From assembly GCF_000382705.1 (NCBI RefSeq), contig NZ_ARQE01000016.1, positions 1 to 51,885 on the forward strand: a DNA stretch of 51,885 bases. The letters run 5' to 3'. This document shows, piece after piece, positions 24,611 through 33,996 of the stretch. The stretch's first letter is position 1, and every line of letters starts with the position of its first letter. A model generated the notes under the pieces. It was not told the DNA's origin and searched no databases. It saw nothing but the letters and a program-made list of their open reading frames with translations. The position numbers and the translations under genes are program-made. The DNA is from Aureimonas ureilytica DSM 18598 = NBRC 106430 (GTDB lineage: Bacteria > Pseudomonadota > Alphaproteobacteria > Rhizobiales > Rhizobiaceae).

Positions 24611-25645
24611 CTACGGCATCGCCTCGTCCGGTACAGGGATCGCCAAAGCGACCTGTACACCTCCGTCCTGCCAGTCGACCCGCAGTTCCGCGCCGAGCTG
24701 CGTCGCCAGCGCATCGAGCATGCGGAGACCGACGCCGGAGCGCATGGGAGCTTCGATGGCGCGGAAACACCGCTCGTGCCACTCCAGGACGACGCACCCG
24801 CCATCATTACGCCAAGTCACGTCCAGTCCGCCCGTCGGTTCCGACAAGGCGCCGTGACGAAGGGCATTGGACGTAAGCTCGTGGAGCGCGAGGGCCAGCG
24901 GCTGCACGAGTTGGGACTGGATCCGGATCGGGTCGCCATAGGTCCAGATCTGTCGCTTTGCGGCCGCTGGAAGACTTCCCGCAACGAGGGCCGATAAATC
25001 CACGTGCTGCCACCGCGACTCCGCAAGTAGACGGTGTGCCGAGGCGAGGGCCTGAACGCGTCCGCGGATTGCGGCAGCGAAACTCTCGGGATTCTTAGCG
25101 TCGCCGAGGCTGACGAAGCTTTGCACCAGAGCGAGCGCGTTCATGGCTCGATGGTCGACCTCCTTCAGAAGTAGGTGCTCGGCCTGCTCGAGGCGCTCGG
25201 CCCGGTGCAGGGCGGTGACATCCTTCTGGGAAGCGAAGTAGTAGATCAGCTCGCCGGCCTCGTTCGTCACGCGGCTAACGGCAAGCTGGTTCCGGAACGT
25301 GCTGCCGTCCCGGCGGTAGTTAAGCACCTCTAGCTCGAAATGCTCTGCCTCCGATCCGAGTGCCGCGCGTATTGCGTCGACCTCTGCCGGGTCGGTCTTT
25401 GGGCCTTGAAGGAAGCGGCAGTTTTTTCCGATGACCTCGGCGGCGGTGTAGCCGGTCAGATCGAGGAACGCGGTGTTGGCCATGACGATGGGATTGTCGG
25501 GCTGCTGCGGGTCGGTGATGATCATCGGCATGCAGGTGCGCTCAACTGCGACGAGGGCTAGTTCCCTTCGATTAGCGAGCACGCCACTGTCGACTGCCAC
25601 TCGATCGTCACCGACGAACGAGCGTCCGTTCTCTGTCTCGTCCAT
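24611..25645 (-). CDS. LOV-domain blue-light histidine kinase (HWE/HisKA_2 type)
   Basis: A 344-residue soluble sensor kinase. Residues about 25-145 are a LOV/PAS domain with the flavin-adduct motif GKNCRFLQG; the cysteine is residue 76. Next is the phosphoacceptor box LLKEVDHRAMNALALVQSF with His165, then an ATPase domain with ALHELTSNALRHGALS (N box) and GVGLRMLDALATQLGAE. The HRxxN-type box and short ATPase place it in the HWE/HisKA_2 group that controls the general stress response in alphaproteobacteria. ATG at 25645 has GGAG just upstream. Blue light would form a Cys-FMN adduct and change kinase activity; the output regulator is not adjacent. Confidence 0.9.
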   Translation of the reverse strand: MDETENGRSFVGDDRVAVDSGVLANRRELALVAVERTCMPMIITDPQQPDNPIVMANTAFLDLTGYTAAEVIGKNCRFLQGPKTDPAEVDAIRAALGSEAEHFELEVLNYRRDGSTFRNQLAVSRVTNEAGELIYYFASQKDVTALHRAERLEQAEHLLLKEVDHRAMNALALVQSFVSLGDAKNPESFAAAIRGRVQALASAHRLLAESRWQHVDLSALVAGSLPAAAKRQIWTYGDPIRIQSQLVQPLALALHELTSNALRHGALSEPTGGLDVTWRNDGGCVVLEWHERCFRAIEAPMRSGVGLRMLDALATQLGAELRVDWQDGGVQVALAIPVPDEAMP

Positions 25646-25741
25646 CGCCACTCCAGCTGGCTACGCATAAAAACAGTACGGCCGCTGAGCGACCAACTCC
25701 GAAACCGTAGATCCGGTTCATACCGAGCCGCCGGACGGTTG

Positions 25742-26524
25742 TCAGTTTACGGGGTAGACCCCGTGCATTACCGTGTCGAAGTGCTCCTCGATTGCGGTCG
25801 TGCATCCGCAGGCGGTGTCACGAAGCACCTGCTCGTTCCTCACGATGAACAGGCCGCGGCGCGTCTCGATCGTCCCGTCGTGCCGCAAGCGGCTGATGAC
25901 CCGCGTGACAAAGGTGCGACCGACCCCGAGCACGTCGGCCAACTGCTCGTGCGTCATGGTGAGCTCGTGAGACTGGGTTCGGCTCATCGCCGCCAGCAGC
26001 CACTTAGCGGTGCGCTGCGCGATCGTGTGCGTGGCATTGCAGGCCGACGTTTGGAACACCTGCGCGAGAAGGCAATCGGAGTAGCGCGAGAACCAGTGCC
26101 GCAGGGCAAGCGAATCGAGCTTGGCCTGCTCAAGCGCCGTGGTCTTGATGCGGATGAAGCGCCCACCGTGCCGCACCCGCGCCGTCGCGTAGGCCGGCAC
26201 ATGTCCGTTCGACACGATCCCGCCTACGGCACCCTCGGATCCTACGAGGGCGACCTCCACGGTTGTGTGCCCCCCGTTCATCTCGATGCAGAATGCCGCC
26301 ATCGCCGCGCCGCACGGGAACCAGGTGTTCACGACGTTCTCGCCCGCTTGCTGGAGGATGTCATGGCCCTTCAGCTCCATCACCTTCATGTTCGGGGACA
26401 GGCGCTTGCGGTCCTCGTCGTTGAGGGTTCCGAGCAGGATGTTGCTGGCAAAATCGTCGGCGGTCGGAAGCACGCTCGTCTCCACTCTCCTAGGTGCGGC
26501 AGCCGGGTCCTGGCTAATGTGCAC
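25742..26524 (-). CDS. Crp/Fnr-family transcriptional regulator
   Basis: A 260-residue protein with a cyclic-nucleotide-binding-like N-terminal domain (about 30-150: LKGHDILQQAGENVVNTWF, TTVEVALVGSEGAVGG) and a C-terminal winged helix with THEQLADVLGVGRTFVTRVI and IETRRGLFIV. The N-domain lacks the FNR cysteine cluster and the PRS-type cAMP contacts, so the ligand is unknown; proteins of this style are common in alphaproteobacteria. It lies between the LOV kinase and the phytochrome kinase and is divergent from the latter, sharing a 115-bp intergenic region. Confidence 0.88.
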   Translation of the reverse strand: MHISQDPAAAPRRVETSVLPTADDFASNILLGTLNDEDRKRLSPNMKVMELKGHDILQQAGENVVNTWFPCGAAMAAFCIEMNGGHTTVEVALVGSEGAVGGIVSNGHVPAYATARVRHGGRFIRIKTTALEQAKLDSLALRHWFSRYSDCLLAQVFQTSACNATHTIAQRTAKWLLAAMSRTQSHELTMTHEQLADVLGVGRTFVTRVISRLRHDGTIETRRGLFIVRNEQVLRDTACGCTTAIEEHFDTVMHGVYPVN

Positions 26525-26639
26525 AAGTGGTCAGACGTTCCATCGGCGATATGTTACTCGCGAACACAAGGCGGCTTGGCGCGGACGCTCCCTTGGCATG
26601 GCACGGTGAACCGGGAGAGGCTACGCCGCTGACATTGCC

Positions 26640-29288
26640 GTGAACAGACGACCACCCCGCAACGGGCACCACGGCTTGGGCCGCAGTGTCAGCAAGAACG
26701 AAAGCCCGCCCGCCTTGTCCGAACTGTCCGAGACCGTTGACCTTAGTAACTGCGATCGCGAGCCGATCCACGTGCCGGGTTCCATCCAGCCCGTCGGCTT
26801 CCTGGTGGCCCTGACGGCCGACTGGATGGTCGCGAGGGCGTCGGCGAACGTCGAACGGTTCCTGGGACTGACACCGCAGGACATGCTCGGCCGGCCGCTG
26901 GCGGATTTCGTCGCGGGACAGACGGTCCACGACCTCCGAAACCGCATGGCTGTGTTGCGCGGGTCGAACGCGGTCGAGCGGATGTCGCGTTGCGTGTTCG
27001 TCGAGGGCGGCGAGCCGTTCGACGTCGCCCTGCATGTCAGCGGCGGGCAACTGGTGCTGGAGGCGGAGCCCGCCGCGGGCGCCACCGGCGACATCGGCGG
27101 GACCGTCCGCTCGATGATCTCGCGCCTCGACCAGAGCGAGGACATGAACGGATTCCTTCGCGAGGGGGCCCGGCAGGTCAGGGCGATGCTCGGCTACGAC
27201 CGCGTGATGGTCTACCGCTTCTCTGGGGACGGCTCGGGCGAGGTCGTGGCGGAAACGTGCCGTGCCGGCATCGGCAAATTCATGGGGCTCCGCTATCCGG
27301 CGACCGACATTCCCGCCCAGGCGCGCGAGCTCTACAAGCGCAACCTCCTGCGCATCATCTCGGACGTCAGCGGCGAGAGCGTGCCGATCGTACCCCGGCT
27401 CGACGAGTGCGGCCAGCCGCTTGACCTCTCCTTGGCGGTCCTGCGCTCGGTCTCGCCGATCCATCTCGAATACCTGCGCAACATGGGCGTCGGGGCCTCG
27501 CTGTCGATCTCGATCGTCGTCAGCGGCAGACTCTGGGGTCTGTTCGCCTGTCACCACTACGCCCCGAAGTGGCCCGATGTCCCGAGTCGGTCCGTGGCCG
27601 AACTCTTCGCGCAGATGTTCTCGATGCGGCTCGAGAGCCGCGAGGGGATCGCGCTCGTCGAGTACGAGCGCCGGGCAAGGGACGTCTCGGACCAGCTCCT
27701 GAGCGCGGTCGCGACGGACGAGACGCTCCTGCGCGATCCCGACTGGCTCGGCGACATCCTGACGAGCGTGATCGAGGCCGACGGTGTCGGTGTCTGGATC
27801 AACGGCAAGCAGGCCGCCTCGGGGACGACGCCGGACACTGACGACTTCCGCCGGATCGTGCGCGCCCTCAACGGCACCGCGTCCGGCCGCGTGTTCGCGA
27901 CCGACCGCATCGGCTCGATCGTCGAGGGGGCCGACGCCTTCGTCTCCCGGGCTGCGGGCATGCTCGCCATCCCGATCTCCCGTGCGCCGCGCGACTACGT
28001 GATCCTGTTTCGAAGCGAGCTGGTCCGGTCCGTGCGCTGGGGGGGCGACCCGCACAAGCCCGTCGAGTATGGACCGAACGGTCCGCGCCTGTCGCCGCGC
28101 GAGAGCTTCGCTGAGTGGAAGGAACTCGTCCAAGGGCGATCGAAGCCATTCACCGAGCCGGAACTGCGCGTCGCCGAGACCCTGCGCGCGACGCTGATCG
28201 AGGTGGTGCTGCGCCTTGCCGATGAGGCCTCGATCGAGCGCCAGCGGGCGAGCGCGCGACAGGAGCTCCTGATCGCGGAACTCAACCACCGTGTCCGCAA
28301 CATCCTCGGCGTGATCCGCGGCCTGATCCGGCAGTCGCAGCCGGACGATCCGGCGGCGGCCGAGTTCGTGCGCGTCGTGGACGGCCGCGTCCATGCGCTC
28401 GCCCGAGCCCACAACCAGATCACCGACGACCATTGGGGACCTGCGCCCCTTCAGGCGCTGGTGGACGCCGAGGCGCGTGCCTTCGTCGACGAGCACGACC
28501 GGGTCGTCTCGGAAGGGGAGCCGATCCTCCTCAACCCGCAGGCCTACTCGACCATGGCCCTGGTGCTGCACGAGCTCGTGACCAACTCGACGAAGTACGG
28601 CAGCCTGTCCACGACCGGGCACGTCCGCTTCACCTGGGAGCGCGAGACAGGCGGCGACCTTCTCCTGCGTTGGGTCGAGAGCGGCGGTCCGACCGTTCGA
28701 AAGCCCACCCGGCGCGGCTTCGGATCCACCATCATCGACCGTTCCGTCCCCTACGACCTCGGTGGGCAGTCCAGCGTCGAGTACAAGGCGGAGGGCGTCG
28801 AGGCGACCTTCCGCATCCCCGCTCGCCACGTCTCCGAAGCCCGGTCGTTCGCCGGACCGGCGATCAAGTTCCCGCGGCCCGTCAAGGGGCACCCATCGAC
28901 GCCGCCGCCGAGGATGCTGGCCGGGCATCACGTGTTGCTCGTGGAAGACAGCCTCATCATCGCTCTCGACGCCGAGGACATCCTTTCTCGCCTGGGTGCG
29001 GCCTTCGTCACCCCGACCGCGACCGTCGAGGCGGCACTCGACAGCATGGACGCCCATCGGCCGACGGTCGCCATGCTCGACGTCAATCTCGGCGACCGCA
29101 CCAGCTTTCCGGTTGCCGACCGCCTGCGCGAACTCGGGATCCCCTACCTCTTCGCGACCGGATATGGCGAGCAGGTTCGCCTGCCGCCCGAGCACGCCGG
29201 GCAGCAGGTCGTCCAGAAGCCGTACACCCTCGAGAACGTCGCCCGGGCCTTCGATCAGTTGATGGGGACTGCGGACGCACCGCCGTAG
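26640..29288 (+). CDS. Bacteriophytochrome HWE histidine kinase with receiver domain
   Basis: An 882-residue red/far-red sensor. PAS: NCDREPIHVPGSIQPVGF, with biliverdin-attachment Cys38. GAF: YPATDIPAQARELYKRN, the tongue-facing IP motif. A PHY domain follows (about 335-510). The HWE kinase has AELNHRVRNILGVIRGLIRQ with His550 and LHELVTNSTKYGSLS. The C-terminus is a receiver domain (about 760-880) with VEDSLI and MLDVNLGD (Asp814). Light absorbed by biliverdin would regulate phosphorylation of its own receiver and perhaps other regulators. A GTG start is used because no ATG fits the N-terminus. No heme oxygenase gene is nearby, so biliverdin must be supplied elsewhere. Confidence 0.93.
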   Translation: MNRRPPRNGHHGLGRSVSKNESPPALSELSETVDLSNCDREPIHVPGSIQPVGFLVALTADWMVARASANVERFLGLTPQDMLGRPLADFVAGQTVHDLRNRMAVLRGSNAVERMSRCVFVEGGEPFDVALHVSGGQLVLEAEPAAGATGDIGGTVRSMISRLDQSEDMNGFLREGARQVRAMLGYDRVMVYRFSGDGSGEVVAETCRAGIGKFMGLRYPATDIPAQARELYKRNLLRIISDVSGESVPIVPRLDECGQPLDLSLAVLRSVSPIHLEYLRNMGVGASLSISIVVSGRLWGLFACHHYAPKWPDVPSRSVAELFAQMFSMRLESREGIALVEYERRARDVSDQLLSAVATDETLLRDPDWLGDILTSVIEADGVGVWINGKQAASGTTPDTDDFRRIVRALNGTASGRVFATDRIGSIVEGADAFVSRAAGMLAIPISRAPRDYVILFRSELVRSVRWGGDPHKPVEYGPNGPRLSPRESFAEWKELVQGRSKPFTEPELRVAETLRATLIEVVLRLADEASIERQRASARQELLIAELNHRVRNILGVIRGLIRQSQPDDPAAAEFVRVVDGRVHALARAHNQITDDHWGPAPLQALVDAEARAFVDEHDRVVSEGEPILLNPQAYSTMALVLHELVTNSTKYGSLSTTGHVRFTWERETGGDLLLRWVESGGPTVRKPTRRGFGSTIIDRSVPYDLGGQSSVEYKAEGVEATFRIPARHVSEARSFAGPAIKFPRPVKGHPSTPPPRMLAGHHVLLVEDSLIIALDAEDILSRLGAAFVTPTATVEAALDSMDAHRPTVAMLDVNLGDRTSFPVADRLRELGIPYLFATGYGEQVRLPPEHAGQQVVQKPYTLENVARAFDQLMGTADAPP

Positions 29289-29428
29289 GCTGCAATCTCG
29301 GTTCCCGCGCAATCGACGCAGTTGGGTGGTCAGCGGATGGTCCGCTTCGCGGCCATGTAATCTACATAGAGGACGTTCAGCCGGGGATCTGAGGACCTAT
29401 TGATCAATCGAACGTACGGTGGCGCGCA

Positions 29429-30343
29429 TCACGTCTGCACGCCGTATCGGTCCAGATTTCGTTCCAGAAGGCTCAACAGAAGGTCCCGGTTTGTGTCGCG
29501 TACATGCGCCTGCCAAGCGACAGCCAATGGCAACCTGTCCACCCCCGTCACCGAGTGTCCTTCCAAGGGGCGGAAGACGACGCCGGGCACCGCGAGTCGC
29601 GCCGACCACAGAGGCACGATCGCGGCGCCGATGTCGGCCGAGACCATGTTGAGGATCGTCTGCTTCTCCTCGGCGATTTGCGCGATCCGCGGCGTCAAAC
29701 CCTCCTCCTCGAAAAGCTTCATCGTCAGGTCATGGCTATGGGGTCGCGAGCGCCGCTCCGGGATGATCATCGCAACGTCGACGAGCGAGGCGATCGACAC
29801 CTCCGTGCGGATGCCGAGAGGATGGCTCGCGGGAAGCGCCACGACCGCCTTTTCGTAAAGCAGGAAGCGCGTGTGCAGGCGCGGGTCGAGACGGGCGCCG
29901 GGGCGAATGATCGCGAGATCGAGCCGTCCCGACAGAAGCTTCGGCACGAGCCGTATCGACTTCTCCTCCAGGAGCTCGATCGTCAGGCCGGGGTCGAGTT
30001 CGTGAAGGTCGTGGATCAACGATGGGACGAGGCCGGCCGCCGCGCTGTCGATGGCACCGAGCCGGATCGTCCGGCTCACCGTACGACCGCGGTCGCGGAA
30101 GCGTTCGACGACGCCGTCGGCCGCTTCGATCAGGGGGCGGACCTCACGCACGAACTCACGCCCGGCATCGGTCAAAACGACCGAGCGCGTGGTGCGCTGG
30201 AAGAGGGCGATACCCAGCTCCTCCTCGAGCAGCCTGATGTGCCGGCCGAAGCCGGCAGGCAGCATGTCGAGGGCGCGGGCCGCGCGCCCGAAGTGCATCT
30301 CGTCGGCCGCCGCAAGCACGCAGCGAATCTGCTTCAGGTCCAT
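29429..30343 (-). CDS. LysR-family regulator of tartrate genes (TtuA-like)
   Basis: A 304-residue LysR regulator: N-terminal winged helix (MDLKQIRCVLAAADEMHFGR, LEEELGIALFQRTTRSV) and a C-terminal effector domain of the periplasmic-binding type. It is divergent from the MFS transporter gene of the tartrate cluster, as ttuA is in Agrobacterium vitis, and the shared 118 bp holds a palindrome. It probably activates the cluster when tartrate or a metabolite is present. The effector identity is inferred from context. Confidence 0.88.
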   Translation of the reverse strand: MDLKQIRCVLAAADEMHFGRAARALDMLPAGFGRHIRLLEEELGIALFQRTTRSVVLTDAGREFVREVRPLIEAADGVVERFRDRGRTVSRTIRLGAIDSAAAGLVPSLIHDLHELDPGLTIELLEEKSIRLVPKLLSGRLDLAIIRPGARLDPRLHTRFLLYEKAVVALPASHPLGIRTEVSIASLVDVAMIIPERRSRPHSHDLTMKLFEEEGLTPRIAQIAEEKQTILNMVSADIGAAIVPLWSARLAVPGVVFRPLEGHSVTGVDRLPLAVAWQAHVRDTNRDLLLSLLERNLDRYGVQT

Positions 30344-30347
30344 GCGT

Positions 30348-30367
30348 TATTGTATGACAGAACAATA
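30348..30367. promoter_or_regulatory. Palindromic LysR-type operator
   Basis: TATTGT (30348-30353) and ACAATA (30362-30367) are perfect inverted half-sites 8 bases apart, with the T-N11-A layout expected of LysR sites. It starts 5 bp from the LysR start codon, in the divergent promoter region, so it probably serves autoregulation and activation of the transport and catabolic genes. Confidence 0.6.
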
Positions 30368-30461
30368 TAATTCGGAAACCCTAGGGTCCGGGTTACCAAA
30401 AGCTTAAGGCTACCGGAACGCGGCCGTGGGAGCGGCATTCGCGAATATCCGGGAGGTAGGC

Positions 30462-31769
30462 ATGGGCGACGCGCTCGAGGCGCGCGTCATGAGCAAGGTC
30501 TCGTGGCGCATCATTCCCTTCATCATGATCCTCTACTTCGTGGCGTTCCTCGACCGGGTGAACGTCGGCTTCGCAGCCATCCACATGAACGAGGACCTCG
30601 GGCTCACCCCGTCCATCTTCGGGCTGGGCGCGGGCCTGTTCTTCATCGGCTACTTTTTCTTCGAGGTTCCCTCGAACATCGCCCTCGAGAAGGTCGGCGC
30701 ACGGATCTGGATCGCCCGGGTGATGATCACCTGGGGCCTGATCTCCGGCGCCATGGCCTTCGTCCAGGGTCCCAGCAGCTTCTACGCCCTTCGCCTCCTC
30801 CTCGGTGCGGCCGAGGCCGGATTTTTTCCGGGCATCATCCTCTACCTCAGCTACTGGTTCCCGGCACGCCGCCGCGCCGCCGTCACGGCGCTCTTCATGG
30901 CCGCGTCGCCGATCTCGGTCGCGCTTGGCTCGCCGATCTCTGGCCTACTCCTCGAGATGGACGGCTTGCTCGGCTGGCACGGCTGGCAGTGGATGTTCAT
31001 GCTCGAGGCCGTCCCCGCGCTCGTCCTCGGCATCGTCGTGCTGTTCTACATGACCGACCGTCCGGAGAAGGCCGCCTGGCTCGACGCCGACGAGCGCCGC
31101 TGGCTCAGCGAGACGATGAACGCCGAGCGCCATGCCAAGGAGCGCGCCGGCGCCAGCCACAGCATCTGGAAGGGCCTCGCCGATATCCGGGTCCTCGCCC
31201 TGTCGCTGGTCTACTTCGGCACCTCTGCGGGTCTCTACACCCTTGGCATCTGGGCACCGCAGATCATCCACAGCATGGGCTTCTCGTCGCTCCAGACGGG
31301 TCTCGTGAACGCCATCCCCGCGGTCGTCGCCGTGCTGGCCATGTTCCTCTGGGCCAGGAATTCCGATCGGACCGGTGAGCGCACCTGGCACGTCGTGATC
31401 GCCTGCGGCGTGGCGGCGGCCGGCCTCCTTCTCGCCGGCTTCGCCACCACAGCGCTCGCCGTCGTCGGCGCCCTGGTCATCGTCAACGTCGGCGTTAGCG
31501 CCTCCAAGCCGCCGCTCTGGAGCATGCCCACCATGTTCCTGTCGGGCTCGGCCGCGGCCACCGGCATCGCCACCATCAACTCGATCGGCAACCTTGGAGG
31601 CTTCGCTGGCCCATACGTCATCGGCGCCATCAAGGAACGCACCGGAAGCTATGAGGGCGGCCTCTTCTTCGTAGCGGCTCTGCTCCTCATGTCTGCGATC
31701 GTCACCCTCGTCATCTCGCGAACGAGCCCGCGCCGTCCCACCGGCACGACTGTCGAAGCGGGGCGCTGA
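30462..31769 (+). CDS. MFS transporter, anion:cation symporter type (TtuB-like)
   Basis: A 435-residue protein of the major facilitator superfamily with about twelve hydrophobic segments. RIIPFIMILYFVAFLDRVNV in the first helix is the hallmark of the ACS family that moves tartrate, glucarate and other organic anions, and DRTGERTW supplies the loop motif. ATG at 30462 is chosen because GGAGGTAGGC precedes it. First gene of the plus-strand operon, it probably imports tartrate or a related dicarboxylate with protons. Substrate is inferred from the neighbouring dehydrogenase and kinase. Confidence 0.88.
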   Translation: MGDALEARVMSKVSWRIIPFIMILYFVAFLDRVNVGFAAIHMNEDLGLTPSIFGLGAGLFFIGYFFFEVPSNIALEKVGARIWIARVMITWGLISGAMAFVQGPSSFYALRLLLGAAEAGFFPGIILYLSYWFPARRRAAVTALFMAASPISVALGSPISGLLLEMDGLLGWHGWQWMFMLEAVPALVLGIVVLFYMTDRPEKAAWLDADERRWLSETMNAERHAKERAGASHSIWKGLADIRVLALSLVYFGTSAGLYTLGIWAPQIIHSMGFSSLQTGLVNAIPAVVAVLAMFLWARNSDRTGERTWHVVIACGVAAAGLLLAGFATTALAVVGALVIVNVGVSASKPPLWSMPTMFLSGSAAATGIATINSIGNLGGFAGPYVIGAIKERTGSYEGGLFFVAALLLMSAIVTLVISRTSPRRPTGTTVEAGR

Positions 31770-31857
31770 GGAAGCCAACCCGGAAGAACCCTAACAGCGA
31801 CGGGCCCGAGGGAAAGGGAGTTCCCGGCTCGCCGTCCACACCACCAGGGAGAAAGAC

Positions 31858-32829
31858 ATGAAGACGTTGCTGACCGTGGCCCTCGCCACCGCTGCCATGG
31901 CGCTGACCGCGCCGACCTTCGCCCAGGACGCCTATCCTTCGAAACCTGTGACGATCGTCGTTCCCGCCGCCGCTGGCGGCCCGAGCGACACCGTGGCCCG
32001 GCTCGTCGCGGAGGCCATGACGCGTGACCTAGGCCAGCAGGTGCTGATTGAGAACGTGGGCGGGGCGGGTGGCTCGCTGGGGGCCGGACAGGTGGCCCAG
32101 GCGGAGCCCGATGGCTACAAGCTGCTTCTTTACCATGTCGCCGTCTCGACCTTCGGCGCGCTCTATCCGGACCTCGCCTACAAGCCGGGTGAGGACTTTT
32201 CCTCCGTCGGCCTCGTCACCGACGTTCCCATGACCCTTGTAGGGCGCAAGGACCTCGAGCCCGCGAACGTCGGCGCCCTCCTGACCTGGCTGAAGGGCGA
32301 CGGGGCAGGTGCGACCTTCGGGACCGCCGGCGTCGGTGCCGTGTCCGACCTTTGCGGCCGGCTCCTCACCGAGGCGACGGGTGCCGAGCTGACGGTCGTT
32401 CCGTACAAGGGCACGGGCCCGGCCATGACCGACCTTGTCGGCGGCCAGATCGACCTCATGTGCGACCAGACCACCAACACCGCGAACCAGATCAAGGCCG
32501 GCGAGATCAAGCCCTACGCCGTCACGACGGCGGCGCCGATCGCCATCCTGCCGGACGTGCCGACGCTCGCTTCCAGCGGTCTCGACGGCTTCGAGATCAC
32601 CGCATGGCACGCGATCTGGGCGCCGAAGGGCACGCCCGAACCGATCCGCCAGCGCCTGTCCGCCTCGCTCCAGAAGGCGCTGACGGACCCGGTCCTGATC
32701 GAGCGCATGGCTGGCCTCGGGACCGCCCCCGTCGCCGCGGACCTCGCGACGCCCGCTGCTCTCGATCAGCGCTTCCAGTCCGAGATTGGGCGCTGGAGCA
32801 AGCTTCTCTCCGACGCCGGGCAGCAGTAA
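31858..32829 (+). CDS. TctC/Bug-family periplasmic substrate-binding protein
   Basis: A 323-residue periplasmic binding protein of the tripartite tricarboxylate transporter family. Residues 1-22 are a cleavable signal peptide ending APTFAQ|DAYP. The mature start YPSKPVTIVVPAAAGGPSDT is the Bug-family fold signature, and VVPYKGTGPAMTDLVGGQID is the second ligand loop. It would capture a carboxylate in the periplasm for the TctA/TctB membrane pair at 35316-37322. The genes are unusually split by the catabolic enzymes, but all lie in one transcription unit. Confidence 0.9.
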   Translation: MKTLLTVALATAAMALTAPTFAQDAYPSKPVTIVVPAAAGGPSDTVARLVAEAMTRDLGQQVLIENVGGAGGSLGAGQVAQAEPDGYKLLLYHVAVSTFGALYPDLAYKPGEDFSSVGLVTDVPMTLVGRKDLEPANVGALLTWLKGDGAGATFGTAGVGAVSDLCGRLLTEATGAELTVVPYKGTGPAMTDLVGGQIDLMCDQTTNTANQIKAGEIKPYAVTTAAPIAILPDVPTLASSGLDGFEITAWHAIWAPKGTPEPIRQRLSASLQKALTDPVLIERMAGLGTAPVAADLATPAALDQRFQSEIGRWSKLLSDAGQQ

Positions 32830-32903
32830 CCCGATCGCCGATCGCGCTAGACGAACGAGCTTCGGCCAGCGCACCCCCACCAAACCTTCGAAAGAACTCC
32901 ACG

Positions 32904-33983
32904 ATGCAGACCTACAAGATCGCCGCCATCCCCGCCGACGGTATCGGCCCCGAGGTGATCGCCGCCGGCCTCCAGGCGCTGGAGGCCCTGGAACGGCGCG
33001 AGGGCACGTTCAAGCTCGACGTCACGCAGTTCGACTGGGGCTCGGACTACTACAAGAAGCACGGTGTCATGATGCCGGCCGACGGCACGCAGCAGCTCAA
33101 GCCCTTCGACGCCATCTTCTTCGGCGCGGTCGGCGCGCCGGACGTGCCCGACCACGTCACGCTCTGGGGGCTGCGACTGCCCATCTGCCAGGGCTTCGAC
33201 CAGTACGCCAACGTGCGCCCGACCAAGATCCTGCCTGGCATCGTCTCGCCGCTCGCGGGCGTGAAGCCGGGCGATCTCGACTGGGTGATCGTGCGCGAGA
33301 ACTCGGAAGGCGAGTATTCCGGCCATGGCGGCCGGGCCCATCGTGGGTTGCCCGAAGAGGTCGGCACCGAGGTCGCGATCTTCACCCGCGTCGGCGTGAC
33401 GCGCATCATGCGCTACGCCTTCAAGCTCGCCCAGTCGCGCCCCCGCAAGCTCCTGACCGTCGTCACGAAGTCCAACGCGCAACGCCACGGCATGGTGATG
33501 TGGGACGAGATCGCGGCGGAGGTGGCCGCCGAGTTCCCGGACGTGACCTGGGACAAGATGCTCGTCGACGCGATGACCGTGCGCATGACGCTGAAGCCCC
33601 GGAGCCTCGACACGATCGTGGCGACCAACCTCCATGCCGACATCCTGTCGGACCTCGCGGGCGCGCTGGCGGGAAGCCTCGGCGTCGCGCCGACCGCCAA
33701 CATCGACCCGGAGCGCCGCTTCCCCTCGATGTTCGAGCCGATCCACGGCTCGGCCTTCGACATCACCGGCAAGGGCATCGCCAACCCGGTCGCGACCTTC
33801 TGGACGGCGGCGCAGATGCTGGAGCACCTCGGTCAGCCGAAGGCCGCAGAGCGCCTGATGCACGCGGTCGAAGCCGTCACGGGAAGCGGGGTGACCACAC
33901 CCGACGTCGGCGGCACCGCCAACACGAAGCAAGTGACCGACGCCGTCTGCGAAGCCATTCGCGGCTCCAACATCGTCCTCTGA
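32904..33983 (+). CDS. ttuC: Tartrate dehydrogenase / D-malate dehydrogenase (TtuC-like)
   Basis: A 359-residue NAD-dependent decarboxylating dehydrogenase of the isopropylmalate/isocitrate family. AAIPADGIGPEVIAAGLQAL opens the fold, VIVRENSEGEYSGHGGR is the substrate loop, KSNAQRHGMVMWDE carries the catalytic Lys region, and SMFEPIHGSAFDITGKGIAN is the NAD/substrate motif. Members act on tartrate and D-malate; the split between them cannot be made from sequence alone. Adjacent glycerate kinase and pyruvate kinase genes favour tartrate, with oxaloglycolate and D-glycerate as products. Start 32904 has weak upstream AAAGAA. Confidence 0.9.
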   Translation: MQTYKIAAIPADGIGPEVIAAGLQALEALERREGTFKLDVTQFDWGSDYYKKHGVMMPADGTQQLKPFDAIFFGAVGAPDVPDHVTLWGLRLPICQGFDQYANVRPTKILPGIVSPLAGVKPGDLDWVIVRENSEGEYSGHGGRAHRGLPEEVGTEVAIFTRVGVTRIMRYAFKLAQSRPRKLLTVVTKSNAQRHGMVMWDEIAAEVAAEFPDVTWDKMLVDAMTVRMTLKPRSLDTIVATNLHADILSDLAGALAGSLGVAPTANIDPERRFPSMFEPIHGSAFDITGKGIANPVATFWTAAQMLEHLGQPKAAERLMHAVEAVTGSGVTTPDVGGTANTKQVTDAVCEAIRGSNIVL

Positions 33984-33996
33984 GCGGAGCGGCCCC

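Noticed and set aside
26514-29312. A 932-codon open frame antisense to the bacteriophytochrome gene
   Set aside because: It has Arg/Asp/Gly-rich composition without any domain, and the opposite strand carries an unmistakable PAS-GAF-PHY-HWE-REC protein. High GC keeps antisense frames open.
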